The translations under genes and the position numbers were made by a program. Below are positions 16,874 through 26,412 of a stretch of 64,000 bases of DNA, in pieces (position 1 is the stretch's first letter; every line of letters begins with the position of its first letter). The notes under the pieces are model-generated. The model saw only the letters and a list, made by a program, of their open reading frames with translations, searched no databases and was not told where the DNA came from. Source of the DNA: JAUWVG01 sp964633715. GTDB lineage: Bacteria; Acidobacteriota; Aminicenantia; Aminicenantales; Aminicenantaceae. The stretch spans positions 31,894-95,893 of the forward strand of contig CAZWHQ010000011.1 in the NCBI GenBank assembly GCA_964633715.1, read 5' to 3'.

Positions 16874-17688
16874 CATGCCAAGACATAAAAGAAAAATTTC
16901 CCGACTATCTCATCGGCGACTTAAGCCAAGAAGAGAAGGCACAGATGCAGAGCCATATCGCAGCCTGCCCTGCCTGTAGAGAAGAGCTGGAGAGCCTGAG
17001 TGCGATTTGGACCAAACTCGGTGTCCTGCCGGAAGTACAGCCCAATAACACAATACGTACACGGTTTTATTCTATGCTCGAAGACTACAAAAATGATTTG
17101 GGCGAAGAAAAGCGTAAAAACCGTATTTTTGAGCAACTCAAAGACCGGTTTAAACCTGTTTGGACAGGACGTCCCGCTTTTCAACTTTCTTTTTCCCTTT
17201 TTTTTGTCTTTGTGGGATTGATCATGGGATATATTATCACTGGAAACCGAGGCCAGCCCGCTGAAATCAGCGATCTCCGACAGGAGGTGCAGAGCATGAG
17301 GCAAACCCTTGCTGTCTCCCTCCTCGATCAATCATCTGCCAGTGAACGCCTCAGGGGAGTCAATCTCAGCGTGAATACGGAAAAGCCCGATTCTGGTCTC
17401 ATCGAAGCTCTGCTCAACACATTAAACACAGATCCCAATGTGAATGTCCGGCTGGCCGCAGTGGACGCGCTCTATCTCTTCTATGATTTTCCTCAAGTCA
17501 AAGAAGGCATCGCCCAAACACTGAACACCCAAGAGTCACCTCTCGTCCAAGTGGCTCTTATTGACCTTATCGTCGATGTGCGTGAGCGGCGTGCCATTGA
17601 GTCTCTGAAAAATCTCATGCAGACAAAAACTCTCCATCCTGACGTCAGACAGCATGCAGAGTTAGGCTTGAAAAAAATAGGGATGTAG
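16870..17688 (+). CDS. Zinc-finger anti-sigma factor with periplasmic HEAT-repeat domain
   Basis: 272 residues. The N-terminus is a zinc-binding anti-sigma domain (MTCQDIKEKFPDYL, then HIAACPACREELE). One membrane helix follows (about 110-132, SFSLFFVFVGLIMGYIITG) and a coiled linker (LRQEVQSMRQTLAVSLL). The C-terminal ~100 residues read as two to three HEAT-like repeats (DPNVNVRLAAVDALYLF, SPLVQVALIDLIVDVRERRAIESLKNLM, HPDVRQHAELGLKKI). It holds the sigma factor at the membrane. HEAT repeats on the outer side would be an unusual sensory or docking module. A GGAGG site precedes the start. Confidence 0.88.
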   Translation: MTCQDIKEKFPDYLIGDLSQEEKAQMQSHIAACPACREELESLSAIWTKLGVLPEVQPNNTIRTRFYSMLEDYKNDLGEEKRKNRIFEQLKDRFKPVWTGRPAFQLSFSLFFVFVGLIMGYIITGNRGQPAEISDLRQEVQSMRQTLAVSLLDQSSASERLRGVNLSVNTEKPDSGLIEALLNTLNTDPNVNVRLAAVDALYLFYDFPQVKEGIAQTLNTQESPLVQVALIDLIVDVRERRAIESLKNLMQTKTLHPDVRQHAELGLKKIGM

Positions 17689-17698
17689 GAAGAAACCC

Positions 17699-18316
17699 AT
17701 GAAAAAATCCATTTTTATCTTATTGTGTTTGACAGTAGCTATCTGCATTTTCGCCTCAACAGAATATAAGATACAAGAAAGCGAAGACATCCAGAAAACT
17801 CTTAAATTCCAGGATCTCTCCAAGGCAAAAGAGGTTATTGTGGACAACATTTTTGGGTATATCCATGTCGAAGGGACATCAGCCAATGATGTGCATCTGC
17901 AGGTTCGCAAAACCATAAAAGCACGCACAAGCGACAGGTTGAAAAAGGCCAAAGAAGAAGTGACTCTTGACATTACAGAAGACGGCAACACCATTGATCT
18001 CTATGTCAACGGCCCTTTCCGGCTCACAGAAGAAGAGAGGAGAAAACGAGGATGGCGCGATTCCGGTAGCGGCGATGTTAAAATCCATTTCCAGCCCGAT
18101 CTTTCGGCCGATTTCTGGCTCAAAACCTTCACAGGCGACGCCTTTTCAGATTTTCCCGTGTCCTACCTTCCTTCCAAACCCGGAAAGGAATACCGCGAAA
18201 AAGGGAAGTTTGTGTACAAATTCAGCGATATGACCGGTCTGCGCATCGGAAAAGGCGGGCCTGAAATCAAAATGGATACGATGACCGGTGACTTACTCAT
18301 CGAAAAATTTAAATAA
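17699..18316 (+). CDS. Exported adhesin-like protein related to the DUF4097 family
   Basis: 205 residues with signal peptide (KKSIFILLCLTVAICIFAS) and an AGGAAG ribosome site. It begins 10 nt after the anti-sigma gene. The mature part is beta-rich with segments typical of DUF4097-like right-handed beta proteins (VIVDNIFGYIHVEGTSANDVHLQV). It ends GGPEIKMDTMTGDLLIEK, matching the end of the next protein. The two are therefore relatives and probably the effectors of this ECF system. Function unknown. Confidence 0.72.
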   Translation: MKKSIFILLCLTVAICIFASTEYKIQESEDIQKTLKFQDLSKAKEVIVDNIFGYIHVEGTSANDVHLQVRKTIKARTSDRLKKAKEEVTLDITEDGNTIDLYVNGPFRLTEEERRKRGWRDSGSGDVKIHFQPDLSADFWLKTFTGDAFSDFPVSYLPSKPGKEYREKGKFVYKFSDMTGLRIGKGGPEIKMDTMTGDLLIEKFK

Positions 18317-18333
18317 TCCAATAGGAGGATACA

Positions 18334-19227
18334 ATGAAAAAATATGCAAGAATTTTGACAGTGGCCGCAGTTCTGCTCTTTGCGGGAACTTCAAACTTTG
18401 CTCAGGAATTGGGCTCGGATAAAGTCACGGTTCCTTTCAGCAATCCGGGAAAAGCGGGTTATATCGAAGCACGTGTCCAAAGAGGCAGCATTACAGTCAA
18501 AGGTTATAATGGAACTGAAGTCATAATTGAGGCGATCCTGCGCGAATCCAAGATCGAAACATTTAGAGGAGACATGGCGGATAGAGTTAAAGACATGATT
18601 GGAACCGCACAAAAAAAGGAAGACAAAAGCGATAAAACCGCAGGATTAAAGAAGCTCTCTCTTCCCGGAAGCACAGGACTGGTCGTCGAAGAGGAAGACA
18701 ACCGGATGGAAATCCATACCAGTGCTTTAAAGAACTCCGTAGATCTTATAATTCAAGTCCCCTTCTCCACATCCATGGACCTGTCTTCTTTGATGGGGGG
18801 GAAAATCGAAGTCGACAATGTAAAAGGAGAAATCGAAGTCAGCAATATGAACGGCGCTATAAAGCTTTCGTCGGTGTCTGGCACCGTCTTGGCCAATTCC
18901 ATGAGCGGAGGAATCGAAGTGACTTTTGCAGAAGTCGATCCGGACAAACCTATGTCCTTCAGCACAATGACCGGGGACATAGATCTGACTCTTCCTGCCA
19001 GCACTAAAGCCAATTTCAAGTTGAAAAGTGACTTCGGAGAGATCTACAGCGATTTTGAGATCGAAATGAGCCGTGCACCACAAACAGTGGAGACAGAACC
19101 TGAAGCAGAAGAAGGCCGGTACAGAATTGCCTTCGACAAATACTATCTCGGATCGATTAACGGGGGCGGACCTGAGTTTGTCATCAAGACAATGCAAGGT
19201 GACATCTTGATCAGAAAGGCAAAATAG
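18334..19227 (+). CDS. Exported DUF4097-type beta-helix protein
   Basis: 297 residues with signal peptide (ILTVAAVLLFAGTSNFAQ) and AGGAGG site. The repeating pattern (GSITVKGYNGTEVIIEA; GGKIEVDNVKGEIEVSNMNGAIKLSSVSG; MSGGIEVTFAEV) is that of DUF4097/putative adhesin proteins, which fold as a beta-solenoid. Last gene of the sigma/anti-sigma operon and followed by a terminator. Likely an envelope protein induced by the sigma factor; its role is unknown. Confidence 0.82.
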   Translation: MKKYARILTVAAVLLFAGTSNFAQELGSDKVTVPFSNPGKAGYIEARVQRGSITVKGYNGTEVIIEAILRESKIETFRGDMADRVKDMIGTAQKKEDKSDKTAGLKKLSLPGSTGLVVEEEDNRMEIHTSALKNSVDLIIQVPFSTSMDLSSLMGGKIEVDNVKGEIEVSNMNGAIKLSSVSGTVLANSMSGGIEVTFAEVDPDKPMSFSTMTGDIDLTLPASTKANFKLKSDFGEIYSDFEIEMSRAPQTVETEPEAEEGRYRIAFDKYYLGSINGGGPEFVIKTMQGDILIRKAK

Positions 19228-19253
19228 TCTCGCAAACAATATCGAATCTGAAT

Positions 19254-19280
19254 AAAAGGCCCTCTTCGGAGGGCCTTTTT
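19254..19280 (+). terminator. Rho-independent terminator (probably bidirectional)
   Basis: A perfect 7-bp stem GGCCCTC/GAGGGCC closed by a TTCG tetraloop, extended by AAAA/TTTT on either side, with T-runs on the + strand and A-runs upstream. It ends the ECF operon and overlaps the 3' end of the convergent enolase-superfamily gene. Confidence 0.92.
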
Positions 19281-20388
19281 ATTTTTTGAAGGTTTCGTGT
19301 TGGAGGGTAGCGCGTTTTATCCTGTTCTCCTGGGGAAAAACCCCGATTCCCGCACCATCAGGCACACGGATCGTACCTTCTTCTGTGATATCAATCTGAG
19401 GTTCAATCAAATCTAAAGAGTAATACCTCTTACTTGCTGACAGGTCGTTGGGAAAGTTGAAGTTGGAGAGAGAGGCCAAGTGGAGATTGTGTGCACGGCC
19501 TATCCCTGATTCCAGCATTCCTCCACACCAGACTGGGATAGACTTCTCTTCACAAAAATCATGAATTTTCCGCGCCTCAATAATTCCACTCACGCGTCCT
19601 ACCTTAATATTTATAATCCTGCAGCTCCCCATCTCAAGAGCTTTACGTACAGTTTCCACCGAGACCGCGCTTTCATCCAGACAAATGGCCGTCTTCATTT
19701 CCGCCTGCAGGCGGCTGTGATCCCAAAGATCATAGGCAGGAAAAGGTTGTTCAAGCATGAGAAGATCAAATTCATCGAGCTCTTTCAACAATTCCTTATC
19801 TTTGAGCGAATACGCCCCGTTGGCATCGACCTGGAGAAGAATATCCGGAAAACTTTTTCTTATGGCCCGGCAGACATCCACATCCCAGCCTGGTTTGATC
19901 TTGATTTTAATTCTCGGATACCCTTCCAGCAAAAAAGCCTCAATCCTATTAAGCAGCTCGTCGACCGTATCCTGAATTCCAACGCTGACCCCAGAAAGAA
20001 CCTCTTTCTTTACTCCGTTATAAATATGCCAAAGAGGCAAATTATTCCCTTTTGCCAAAAGGTCCCACAGCGCGAGTTCCATCCCGGCTTTAGCCATAGG
20101 ATGCCCATTGTATTTTTGCACACGATTATAAAAATCCTGAGGATCGGTCTTTGAAAAATCCAGGACTAGGGGAACAAGGTACTCTTTAAGAATCATCCAG
20201 GCTGTAGATGTTGTCTCATAGCTGTAAAAAGGACTTCTGTCGGCCACGACCTCTCCATAGCCGCACAGACCATCAGCATACACCCTGACGAGAATAAATG
20301 TCCGGCTTTCCTCCCGTCCAAAACTTGTTTCAAAATAGTGGACATAAGGAAGTTCCAGAAGCGAAAGTTCAATCCTATCGATCTTCAT
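19279..20388 (-). CDS. Enolase-superfamily protein: o-succinylbenzoate synthase / N-acylamino acid racemase group
   Basis: 369 residues. Muconate-lactonising-type barrel with the conserved KxK (RIKIKIKPGWD), metal ligands in LQVDANGAY, LEQPF and CLDES, and a distal Lys in NIKVGRVSG, followed by WCGGMLESGIGRAHN. This arrangement matches the OSBS/NSAR subgroup (menC type 2), which makes o-succinylbenzoate for menaquinone or racemises N-acyl amino acids. No other men gene is here. It follows two glycosyltransferases with a 2-nt gap, so the true substrate is open. Confidence 0.85.
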   Translation of the reverse strand: MKIDRIELSLLELPYVHYFETSFGREESRTFILVRVYADGLCGYGEVVADRSPFYSYETTSTAWMILKEYLVPLVLDFSKTDPQDFYNRVQKYNGHPMAKAGMELALWDLLAKGNNLPLWHIYNGVKKEVLSGVSVGIQDTVDELLNRIEAFLLEGYPRIKIKIKPGWDVDVCRAIRKSFPDILLQVDANGAYSLKDKELLKELDEFDLLMLEQPFPAYDLWDHSRLQAEMKTAICLDESAVSVETVRKALEMGSCRIINIKVGRVSGIIEARKIHDFCEEKSIPVWCGGMLESGIGRAHNLHLASLSNFNFPNDLSASKRYYSLDLIEPQIDITEEGTIRVPDGAGIGVFPQENRIKRATLQHETFKK

Positions 20389-20390
20389 TT

Positions 20391-21512
20391 TTATGTGTTC
20401 ATCTCAGGAAAATTGACATTCTTACCTTTCGCTAATCTTATGTAAATCTCTAGAATCTTATTGGCCATGGATTCAGAGGAAAATTTCTGGTGTACAACTT
20501 CACACCCCAATTTTCCAAATTTTAAGGAGAGCGAAGGATTTGCGTAAAGCTTGAGGATTGCCTCGGCCAATGCTTTGGGCTGCCGTGGAGGAACAAGCAG
20601 ACCTGTCTTTCCATCGACCACAACTTCAGGAATTCCTCCAACATTTGTTGCGACGACTGGAAGAGAGTACACCATTGCGTCCATGATACTGCTCCCCATG
20701 CCTTCAAGGTGGGAGGAAAGAACAAAAAGGTCCAATGAGGATAATATTTTTGGAACATCTGCTCGGAATCCCAGGAAAAAGACCATGTCATCAACATGGA
20801 TATCCTTCGCCTGCCTGGTTAGTTCGGTTAAAAGCGGTCCTTCCCCCACTATGATGATTTTAATATTAGGGGCCTTATATTTTAGTATTTTTGCTGCTTC
20901 GATCAAATATTTGTGACCCTTGTGATCGACCAAATGAGCGACAATCCCGACAAGATAGTCATCTTGGGCAAAAGAAAACTCCCTCTGGAGATAATCAGAT
21001 TTTTTTTTGTCTTCAAGGGACAGAAGATCGATCCCATCCGGAACGACATCGATAACTCGGGCATCCATACCACTTTCGATGAGCACCTTTTTGACTCCCG
21101 AAGAAACGGCTATGATCGAATCTATGCCCTTTTTATATTTTCTCTGCGAAAAAGGATTTTTATTTAGAGAAAAATCCACCCGCCGAGAAATGACTCGTAA
21201 AGGGACTTTGGCTATGGACGCCGCATAGGAACCGGCTGATAGTGAATGAGCATCATGAAAATGGACCAAAACACAGTTTTTCCTCTTCATCACGCGGGCT
21301 AAATGGAATGCGGCCATCAAATCAAATTCATTGCGTATCTTAATAGGAGTAACAGGGAGCTTGGCTTCAAGAGCTTTTTTATGTAATGGACCGCCCGGTT
21401 GGACCACGAATTCCTGAGGATAACCTTTCTTCTGGATTTCCTTGGCCAGCAAAAGTGATTGTCTTTGGCCTCCCCTCCACTCCTTGCCCGCATCAACTTG
21501 GAAAAGCCTCAA
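20391..21512 (-). CDS. GT4-family glycosyltransferase
   Basis: 373 residues, GT-B fold. N-terminal RLFQVDAGKEWRGGQRQSLLLAKEI, and the C-terminal nucleotide-sugar site reads SSHLEGMGSSIMDAMVYSLPVVATNVGGIPEVVVDGKTGLLVPPRQP, the typical E-x7-E of family 4. It transfers a sugar to a lipopolysaccharide core or other polysaccharide. It overlaps the upstream GT2 gene by 20 bp. The start region matches lipopolysaccharide core transferases, but acceptor and sugar cannot be told. Confidence 0.88.
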   Translation of the reverse strand: MRLFQVDAGKEWRGGQRQSLLLAKEIQKKGYPQEFVVQPGGPLHKKALEAKLPVTPIKIRNEFDLMAAFHLARVMKRKNCVLVHFHDAHSLSAGSYAASIAKVPLRVISRRVDFSLNKNPFSQRKYKKGIDSIIAVSSGVKKVLIESGMDARVIDVVPDGIDLLSLEDKKKSDYLQREFSFAQDDYLVGIVAHLVDHKGHKYLIEAAKILKYKAPNIKIIIVGEGPLLTELTRQAKDIHVDDMVFFLGFRADVPKILSSLDLFVLSSHLEGMGSSIMDAMVYSLPVVATNVGGIPEVVVDGKTGLLVPPRQPKALAEAILKLYANPSLSLKFGKLGCEVVHQKFSSESMANKILEIYIRLAKGKNVNFPEMNT

Positions 21513-22275
21513 TCCTTTCTCCTTTTTTCCAAATTTCTCTCAACTTGGCGTAACGGAGAAAGATGGAATATCCATGAAGGACAGACACGACAAATCCGGC
21601 AAATCCATCCAATATACCGGCTTTTAAATAATATGACTTGATAAATCCAAAAATGGGATTTAAGACAAGCTTGGCCCATCCGCACTTTTTTTGTTCCGCA
21701 TAAAGCTTTTGAGCAGCAAGATCGGAAAAAGCATTGATTTGGTCTATATGTTCATGGATATTTCTGTATGTATAGTGCAGAAGAGCACCTTTTAGACCCT
21801 TGACTTCCCCTTCGAGAACCAACCTTTCGTGAACAAATTCTCCTTCCCAATAGGCTTTGTCTTTTCGGAAGAGTCGCAGTTTTCTATCCGGGTACCAGAC
21901 AGTGTGTTTTATCCATCTCCCGAGGTAATAAACCTTTCTGGGCATAGAAAATCCGTTTGACTCCGGTTCTTGTTCCCTTAAATGAAGAAGTTCTTCTTGG
22001 AGCTCAGGTGAAAGTCTCTCGTCTGCATCCAGGGAAAGGATCCAGGGAAAAGAGACTTTGCTGTTGGCAAAATTTTTCTGATCGGAATAATTTGTCCATT
22101 TTCGCTGAAAAACATTTTTTGTATATTTTTTCGCGATTTTGATAGTGTCATCGGTGCTGTATGAATCGACAACTATTATCTCTGCAGCAATATCCGCCAC
22201 ACTTTTCAGGGTAGGTTCAAGCCTGAGCTGCTCGTTGTGAGTTATAATGACAACAGAGATATCCATTGTTTTCAT
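21493..22275 (-). CDS. GT2-family glycosyltransferase (WaaE/KdtX-like)
   Basis: 260 residues, GT-A fold. SVVIITHNEQLRLEPTLKSVADIAAEIIVVDSYSTDDTIKIA is the donor-binding region, and FPWILSLDADERLS carries the DxD-type motif. The C-terminus (HYTYRNIHEHIDQINAFSDLAAQKL) resembles WaaE/KdtX core-heptose beta-glucosyltransferases. Followed by the GT4 gene in one operon with a TolC-type gene 29 nt upstream. An internal Met four codons in (MDIS) is an equally good start. Confidence 0.87.
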   Translation of the reverse strand: MKTMDISVVIITHNEQLRLEPTLKSVADIAAEIIVVDSYSTDDTIKIAKKYTKNVFQRKWTNYSDQKNFANSKVSFPWILSLDADERLSPELQEELLHLREQEPESNGFSMPRKVYYLGRWIKHTVWYPDRKLRLFRKDKAYWEGEFVHERLVLEGEVKGLKGALLHYTYRNIHEHIDQINAFSDLAAQKLYAEQKKCGWAKLVLNPIFGFIKSYYLKAGILDGFAGFVVSVLHGYSIFLRYAKLREIWKKGERIEAFPS

Positions 22276-22304
22276 CTTATTACAAGAAATATTGAGGGGT
22301 CAAG

Positions 22305-23861
22305 TTAGTGAAATTGATCAATTTTAATATTGCGCATGTCCAGGCTTGTCCCGAGAACATTTTCCAATCGGGCTAGAGCCAGATTGTAATCCACCAGTGT
22401 TTTAATCTCTTGAGACCTGGTGTTGGCGAGTTCTTCCTGGTATTGAAGTACAAAGTAGTTCGTGGAAAGACCTACGCTTAATTTTTTCTCTTCCGCATCT
22501 AATCTCTTTACAGCATATTGACTGGCGATTTTGAGTGCCGCGTATCTTTTGGCCAGTGATTCGATATCCCGAACAACGTTCCGGACATCCAGCAAGACTT
22601 GTTTTTCCCTGTTTTGAAGTTCGAGAAGGCTTTTCTCGAGTTCCATCTGTGCAGTAATAAGGTTGGCTTTAGTCAAGTAATTGCTGAGAGGGACAGAGAG
22701 TGTCAAGTATACTGACCAGTTGTTGTGCTTGAGTTTGAAGGCATCCCCAAGAGAATTCCAACCACTTTTCTCTTCTTTTCCGATCACGACTCCAAGGAAA
22801 GGATTATCGTCCAAATAGAGAAGCCTATCACCTGAGATCCCTGGGCTCCAGTATGAAAATTGAAGATCGAGTCCAGGCAGCATCTGGTTTTTGGCCACAC
22901 TCAAATTGAGTTCTCTGGTTTTTATTGTCCTCCTGCTCATTAAGAGATCAGGCCGATTAGACAAGGCCGTCTGGATGGCCCCTGACAAAGAGATGCTCTG
23001 TTTCTCGAAACTCGGCCTGTCCAAAGGGATGATTTTTTTCGACTCGAGATCCTCGGCTTCCAAGATGTTGAGGATATTTTTGAGGTTGTCTTCACTTTTC
23101 CTGATCAAGACTTCAGCCTGAAGAACATCCGCCTCTCGAGAAGCGACAACGGCTTCAGCATTGAGGATTTCTATTTCCGCCAGCTTCCCGACTTCCACTT
23201 CCTTCTTGTTCTTGGCAAGTAGATCCTGTGCAAGGCTGAGTGATTGTTCCTTAACACTATAATTTTCTATAGCGTAAACCAGATTCCAGTATGTTTCCTG
23301 CACACTGTAAATGGTCTCCATCAGGACGGATTCAAATTGTCGCTGGGAGACGTCCAGGTTGTTTTGGGCGATAAGGATTTCTCTCCGATTCACCTTGTAA
23401 CCGAAATCCTTCAGAAGAGGTTGGGAAAAATCAAGCTGCAAAGTGCTCCCATAACGCGGATTGATCAGTTGAAACATCTGGTTTGTATCGGATTTGTATC
23501 CGCTTAAAGAGAGGGACAGGTTCCCTCCCGTCTGGAACCGTTTTAGGGCCACAACAGAATAATCCGAGTATTTCGTGATAGATGTTCCGCTTGCTTCAAG
23601 AAACCAGTAAGAAGGGCTTTCCGTGCTCCGGGCTCCATAATTGAGATCAAAACGAGGCATAAATATTTCTTTGGCTCGAGTTACAGACATTTCAGCCAGA
23701 CCGGGATTGATCACCTCAACAGCCAAGCGGAGGTTATTCTCGAGAGCCTTTAGGATACAGTCATCCAACGATAGGGAGAGATTATTTTCTTCTGCAGCCC
23801 CACCTGCACTGCTAGATAGAACAATAAGGACAACAAGACACAAACTCGTTTTAAATGTCAT
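22305..23861 (-). CDS. TolC-family outer-membrane efflux protein
   Basis: 518 residues with signal peptide (LCLVVLIVLSSSAGGAA) and a TGGAGG ribosome site. Two outer-membrane efflux domain halves of coiled helices (QNNLDVSQRQFESVLMETIYSVQETYWNLVYAIENYSVKEQSLSLAQDLLAKNKKEVEVGKLAEIEILNAEA and a second repeat with LDVRNVVRDIESLAKRYAALKIASQYAVKRLDAEEKKLSVG). It forms a trimeric outer-membrane duct. Here it heads a glycosyltransferase operon with no inner-membrane pump, so it may serve a polysaccharide or another exporter. Confidence 0.88.
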   Translation of the reverse strand: MTFKTSLCLVVLIVLSSSAGGAAEENNLSLSLDDCILKALENNLRLAVEVINPGLAEMSVTRAKEIFMPRFDLNYGARSTESPSYWFLEASGTSITKYSDYSVVALKRFQTGGNLSLSLSGYKSDTNQMFQLINPRYGSTLQLDFSQPLLKDFGYKVNRREILIAQNNLDVSQRQFESVLMETIYSVQETYWNLVYAIENYSVKEQSLSLAQDLLAKNKKEVEVGKLAEIEILNAEAVVASREADVLQAEVLIRKSEDNLKNILNILEAEDLESKKIIPLDRPSFEKQSISLSGAIQTALSNRPDLLMSRRTIKTRELNLSVAKNQMLPGLDLQFSYWSPGISGDRLLYLDDNPFLGVVIGKEEKSGWNSLGDAFKLKHNNWSVYLTLSVPLSNYLTKANLITAQMELEKSLLELQNREKQVLLDVRNVVRDIESLAKRYAALKIASQYAVKRLDAEEKKLSVGLSTNYFVLQYQEELANTRSQEIKTLVDYNLALARLENVLGTSLDMRNIKIDQFH

Positions 23862-24037
23862 TTTACGCCTCCAGATACAAATTTTTTAATCAGCGGATTT
23901 GATAAAACAGTTTATCTTATCACACAAGCTGTCTGTACTTCTCGTCTCGAATATATTATACGTATTTTATGCCATCTATGTTTTCACGAATAGCACGTGA
24001 GGCATCCATCGACTACTCCAGAACATTTTAGTAAAAG

Positions 24038-26404
24038 ATGAAAAAAACTCCTCAATCTCTGATATATTTCATCCTTTTTTTCTGTTCTCTGCTCCTCGCC
24101 TACTTGTTTTTATTGCTGAGGCAGGCCCACACCTTTACCATCGCAAGCCATTCTTTTCACTTTAATATTTTCCCGTTTATGATAACAACTGTTATCGCTT
24201 TTTGTATTCTTTGGATAACATTGTTGTTTTGCTCAAAATTATTGGCTTGGCTATTTGACACTAGCCCGATCCGAACATGGAATTTGGGCATCTTGAGCTA
24301 TATCCCTCTTTTTTTGCTTGCGCTATTGCCGCTGGTCAATACCCATTACTTAGACCGTGACGATTTTTCCTCGAGAATTGCAGAGTTTGGTTATGCAATT
24401 CTTGCCGGAATTTTCTTTATTAAATTCATGACCTTCCAAAAACTCAAAACAGAAAAACCGGATAAATTGATTCATTTCTGGAAAAAAATATCTTGCTTAT
24501 CTCTCAAGAAAAAGCTCGTTATCCTGTTCATTTTGGCTCTGGTAGTATTCAACTTTGGATCCATTATGATGAAAAAGGGAGGCATCAGCTATTCTGGGGA
24601 TGAACCCCATTTCCTTCTGATTTCCCACAGCCTTCTCAAGGACGGTGATTTTAAGGTCGCTGCCAACTATGAGAAAAAGGATTACTTGGCCTATTGGCCT
24701 GAGGATGTTTTGCTTCCAGATTTTCATATCGCTCCACAATCAGATGGACATTCCTTTCATTCCCCAGGATTATCTATTCTCCTCCTTCCTTTTTATGCAT
24801 TCGGACTCCTTTTTTCAAAGGGAGCAATCTTCTATTCCGTGCGGTTCGGGATGAGTATTTTTGGATCCCTTTTGGGAATCCAATTATTTCTCTTTGTCTT
24901 TCAGGAATGGAAAAACGAGAAAATCGCGTTTATAACATGGTTAATTTTTAGTTTTTCTGTGCCCATCTTTTTCTTTTCCATTCATCTCTATCCTGAAATT
25001 ATCCTGGCACTGTTTTCCCTGACCATTTTTCGTTTGCTTCAATTTTCAGACTCTTGGACAAAATCAAAGCTTTTCTTTATCGGATTTCTTCTGGGCTCCT
25101 TTCTCTGGTTCCACGCAGTCAAGTACATATTTATTCTTTTTCCATTTTTCCTATTTGCCTTGTGGACTCTGCTCAAAAGACAAAAAGTGGGATCAAATAT
25201 AATGTACTTTTTAGCGGGAGCTATCCTTCTTCTTTTTCTCCATACCCTTTTTACTTACTTTGCTTACGGTTCGCTCTCTCCTCTTTCTGTGTCTATAAAA
25301 GGGACCACTACATCAACCGAATTCCTGACAATGGTGAAAAAAATCTTTTCAGAAGGTCCCTGGAAAGTCAGGCTGGAAACTCTTTTGGGCTATTTTTTCG
25401 ATCAGAGAGATGGACTGCTCCTCTATGCACCGGTTTATTTTTTCGGATTTCTGGGAATGATTGAGTTGGGGAAAAGGAATCGTCAGAAGCTGTTAACTCT
25501 TCTCTTCTTAACTGTTCCTTATTTGCTGGCTTATGCTTATTTTACACAAAGGGGAGCCTATGCGCCTCAAGCCAGGACACAGGTTGCCATATTTTGGGTC
25601 ATGGGCATTTTTTTGGCGTATTTTCTTGTCTATAACGCCAAAAAAATATTTACCTATATGTTCTCTGCCGCTCTTTTTATCAGCTATTTTATTATTTTTG
25701 TCCTCCTTAAAAATCCCTGGGCCCTGTACCAGCAGACTACATTTGGAGAAACACAGCGGGCGGGAGAGCTTTTTTTTTATGGGAGCAATCTTCATTTTTA
25801 TCTACCACAGTTTCTGCCGTCCTTTTTAAAAATAGAAAACCGGGGGTGGATCCCAAATTACATCTGGATTTTGGCCTTAGCCCTGTTTATCACTTCCTAT
25901 ATAATCGTCAAGAAGCATACGTTCAAATTGAAGCACTCCGTTCATGTTATGGCCGTCTGTTTAGTGCTCATGCTGGTCTTTCTGTGGAGAGTCTTTTTTC
26001 CTCAATTCATCCTTGAATCTCCAACAAATATAGTTATGCCGACAAGAGAAAAGCTGACTTTTTATCGATTGGGAGGAGTGATGAGGATGCCCTCACCAGG
26101 ACAATTCCATCTGCCAAGAGATAAGCGCTCCTATGTTTTTAATTTTACTTCCTGGCAACCTCTCGATGAATTTGTGCTCAATTTCGGATCTTTGGATGGT
26201 GAGTTCGATGTAAACATAAAGTACTTTGATTTGAGTCTATTCAAAGGCACGGTCTCTAAAGAGATGAAATCCATTCAAGTGTCTCCTTCCCCCTTTTATC
26301 GGTTAAATAAACGATATCTCTATCGCTTGAGCATCGAGCTTTTTAAGACATCGGGAGTGATCGCCTACAGCAATCCCTTCCTCTTCTCCTTTGGGCCGAA
26401 TTAA
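24038..26404 (+). CDS. Large multi-pass membrane protein, glycosyltransferase-like
   Basis: 788 residues with roughly a dozen strongly hydrophobic segments (for example SLIYFILFFCSLLLAYLFLLL and YIFILFPFFLFALWTLL). The first large loop contains YSGDEPHFLLISHSLLKDGDF, resembling the acidic DEPHY-type site of GT-C (PMT/ArnT-like) enzymes, which use polyprenyl-phosphate sugars. A soluble beta-rich C-terminus of about 110 residues follows the last helix. Divergent from the TolC/glycosyltransferase operon and probably part of the same surface-glycan function. The exact activity is unknown. Confidence 0.65.
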   Translation: MKKTPQSLIYFILFFCSLLLAYLFLLLRQAHTFTIASHSFHFNIFPFMITTVIAFCILWITLLFCSKLLAWLFDTSPIRTWNLGILSYIPLFLLALLPLVNTHYLDRDDFSSRIAEFGYAILAGIFFIKFMTFQKLKTEKPDKLIHFWKKISCLSLKKKLVILFILALVVFNFGSIMMKKGGISYSGDEPHFLLISHSLLKDGDFKVAANYEKKDYLAYWPEDVLLPDFHIAPQSDGHSFHSPGLSILLLPFYAFGLLFSKGAIFYSVRFGMSIFGSLLGIQLFLFVFQEWKNEKIAFITWLIFSFSVPIFFFSIHLYPEIILALFSLTIFRLLQFSDSWTKSKLFFIGFLLGSFLWFHAVKYIFILFPFFLFALWTLLKRQKVGSNIMYFLAGAILLLFLHTLFTYFAYGSLSPLSVSIKGTTTSTEFLTMVKKIFSEGPWKVRLETLLGYFFDQRDGLLLYAPVYFFGFLGMIELGKRNRQKLLTLLFLTVPYLLAYAYFTQRGAYAPQARTQVAIFWVMGIFLAYFLVYNAKKIFTYMFSAALFISYFIIFVLLKNPWALYQQTTFGETQRAGELFFYGSNLHFYLPQFLPSFLKIENRGWIPNYIWILALALFITSYIIVKKHTFKLKHSVHVMAVCLVLMLVFLWRVFFPQFILESPTNIVMPTREKLTFYRLGGVMRMPSPGQFHLPRDKRSYVFNFTSWQPLDEFVLNFGSLDGEFDVNIKYFDLSLFKGTVSKEMKSIQVSPSPFYRLNKRYLYRLSIELFKTSGVIAYSNPFLFSFGPN

Positions 26405-26412
26405 ACAGATAT

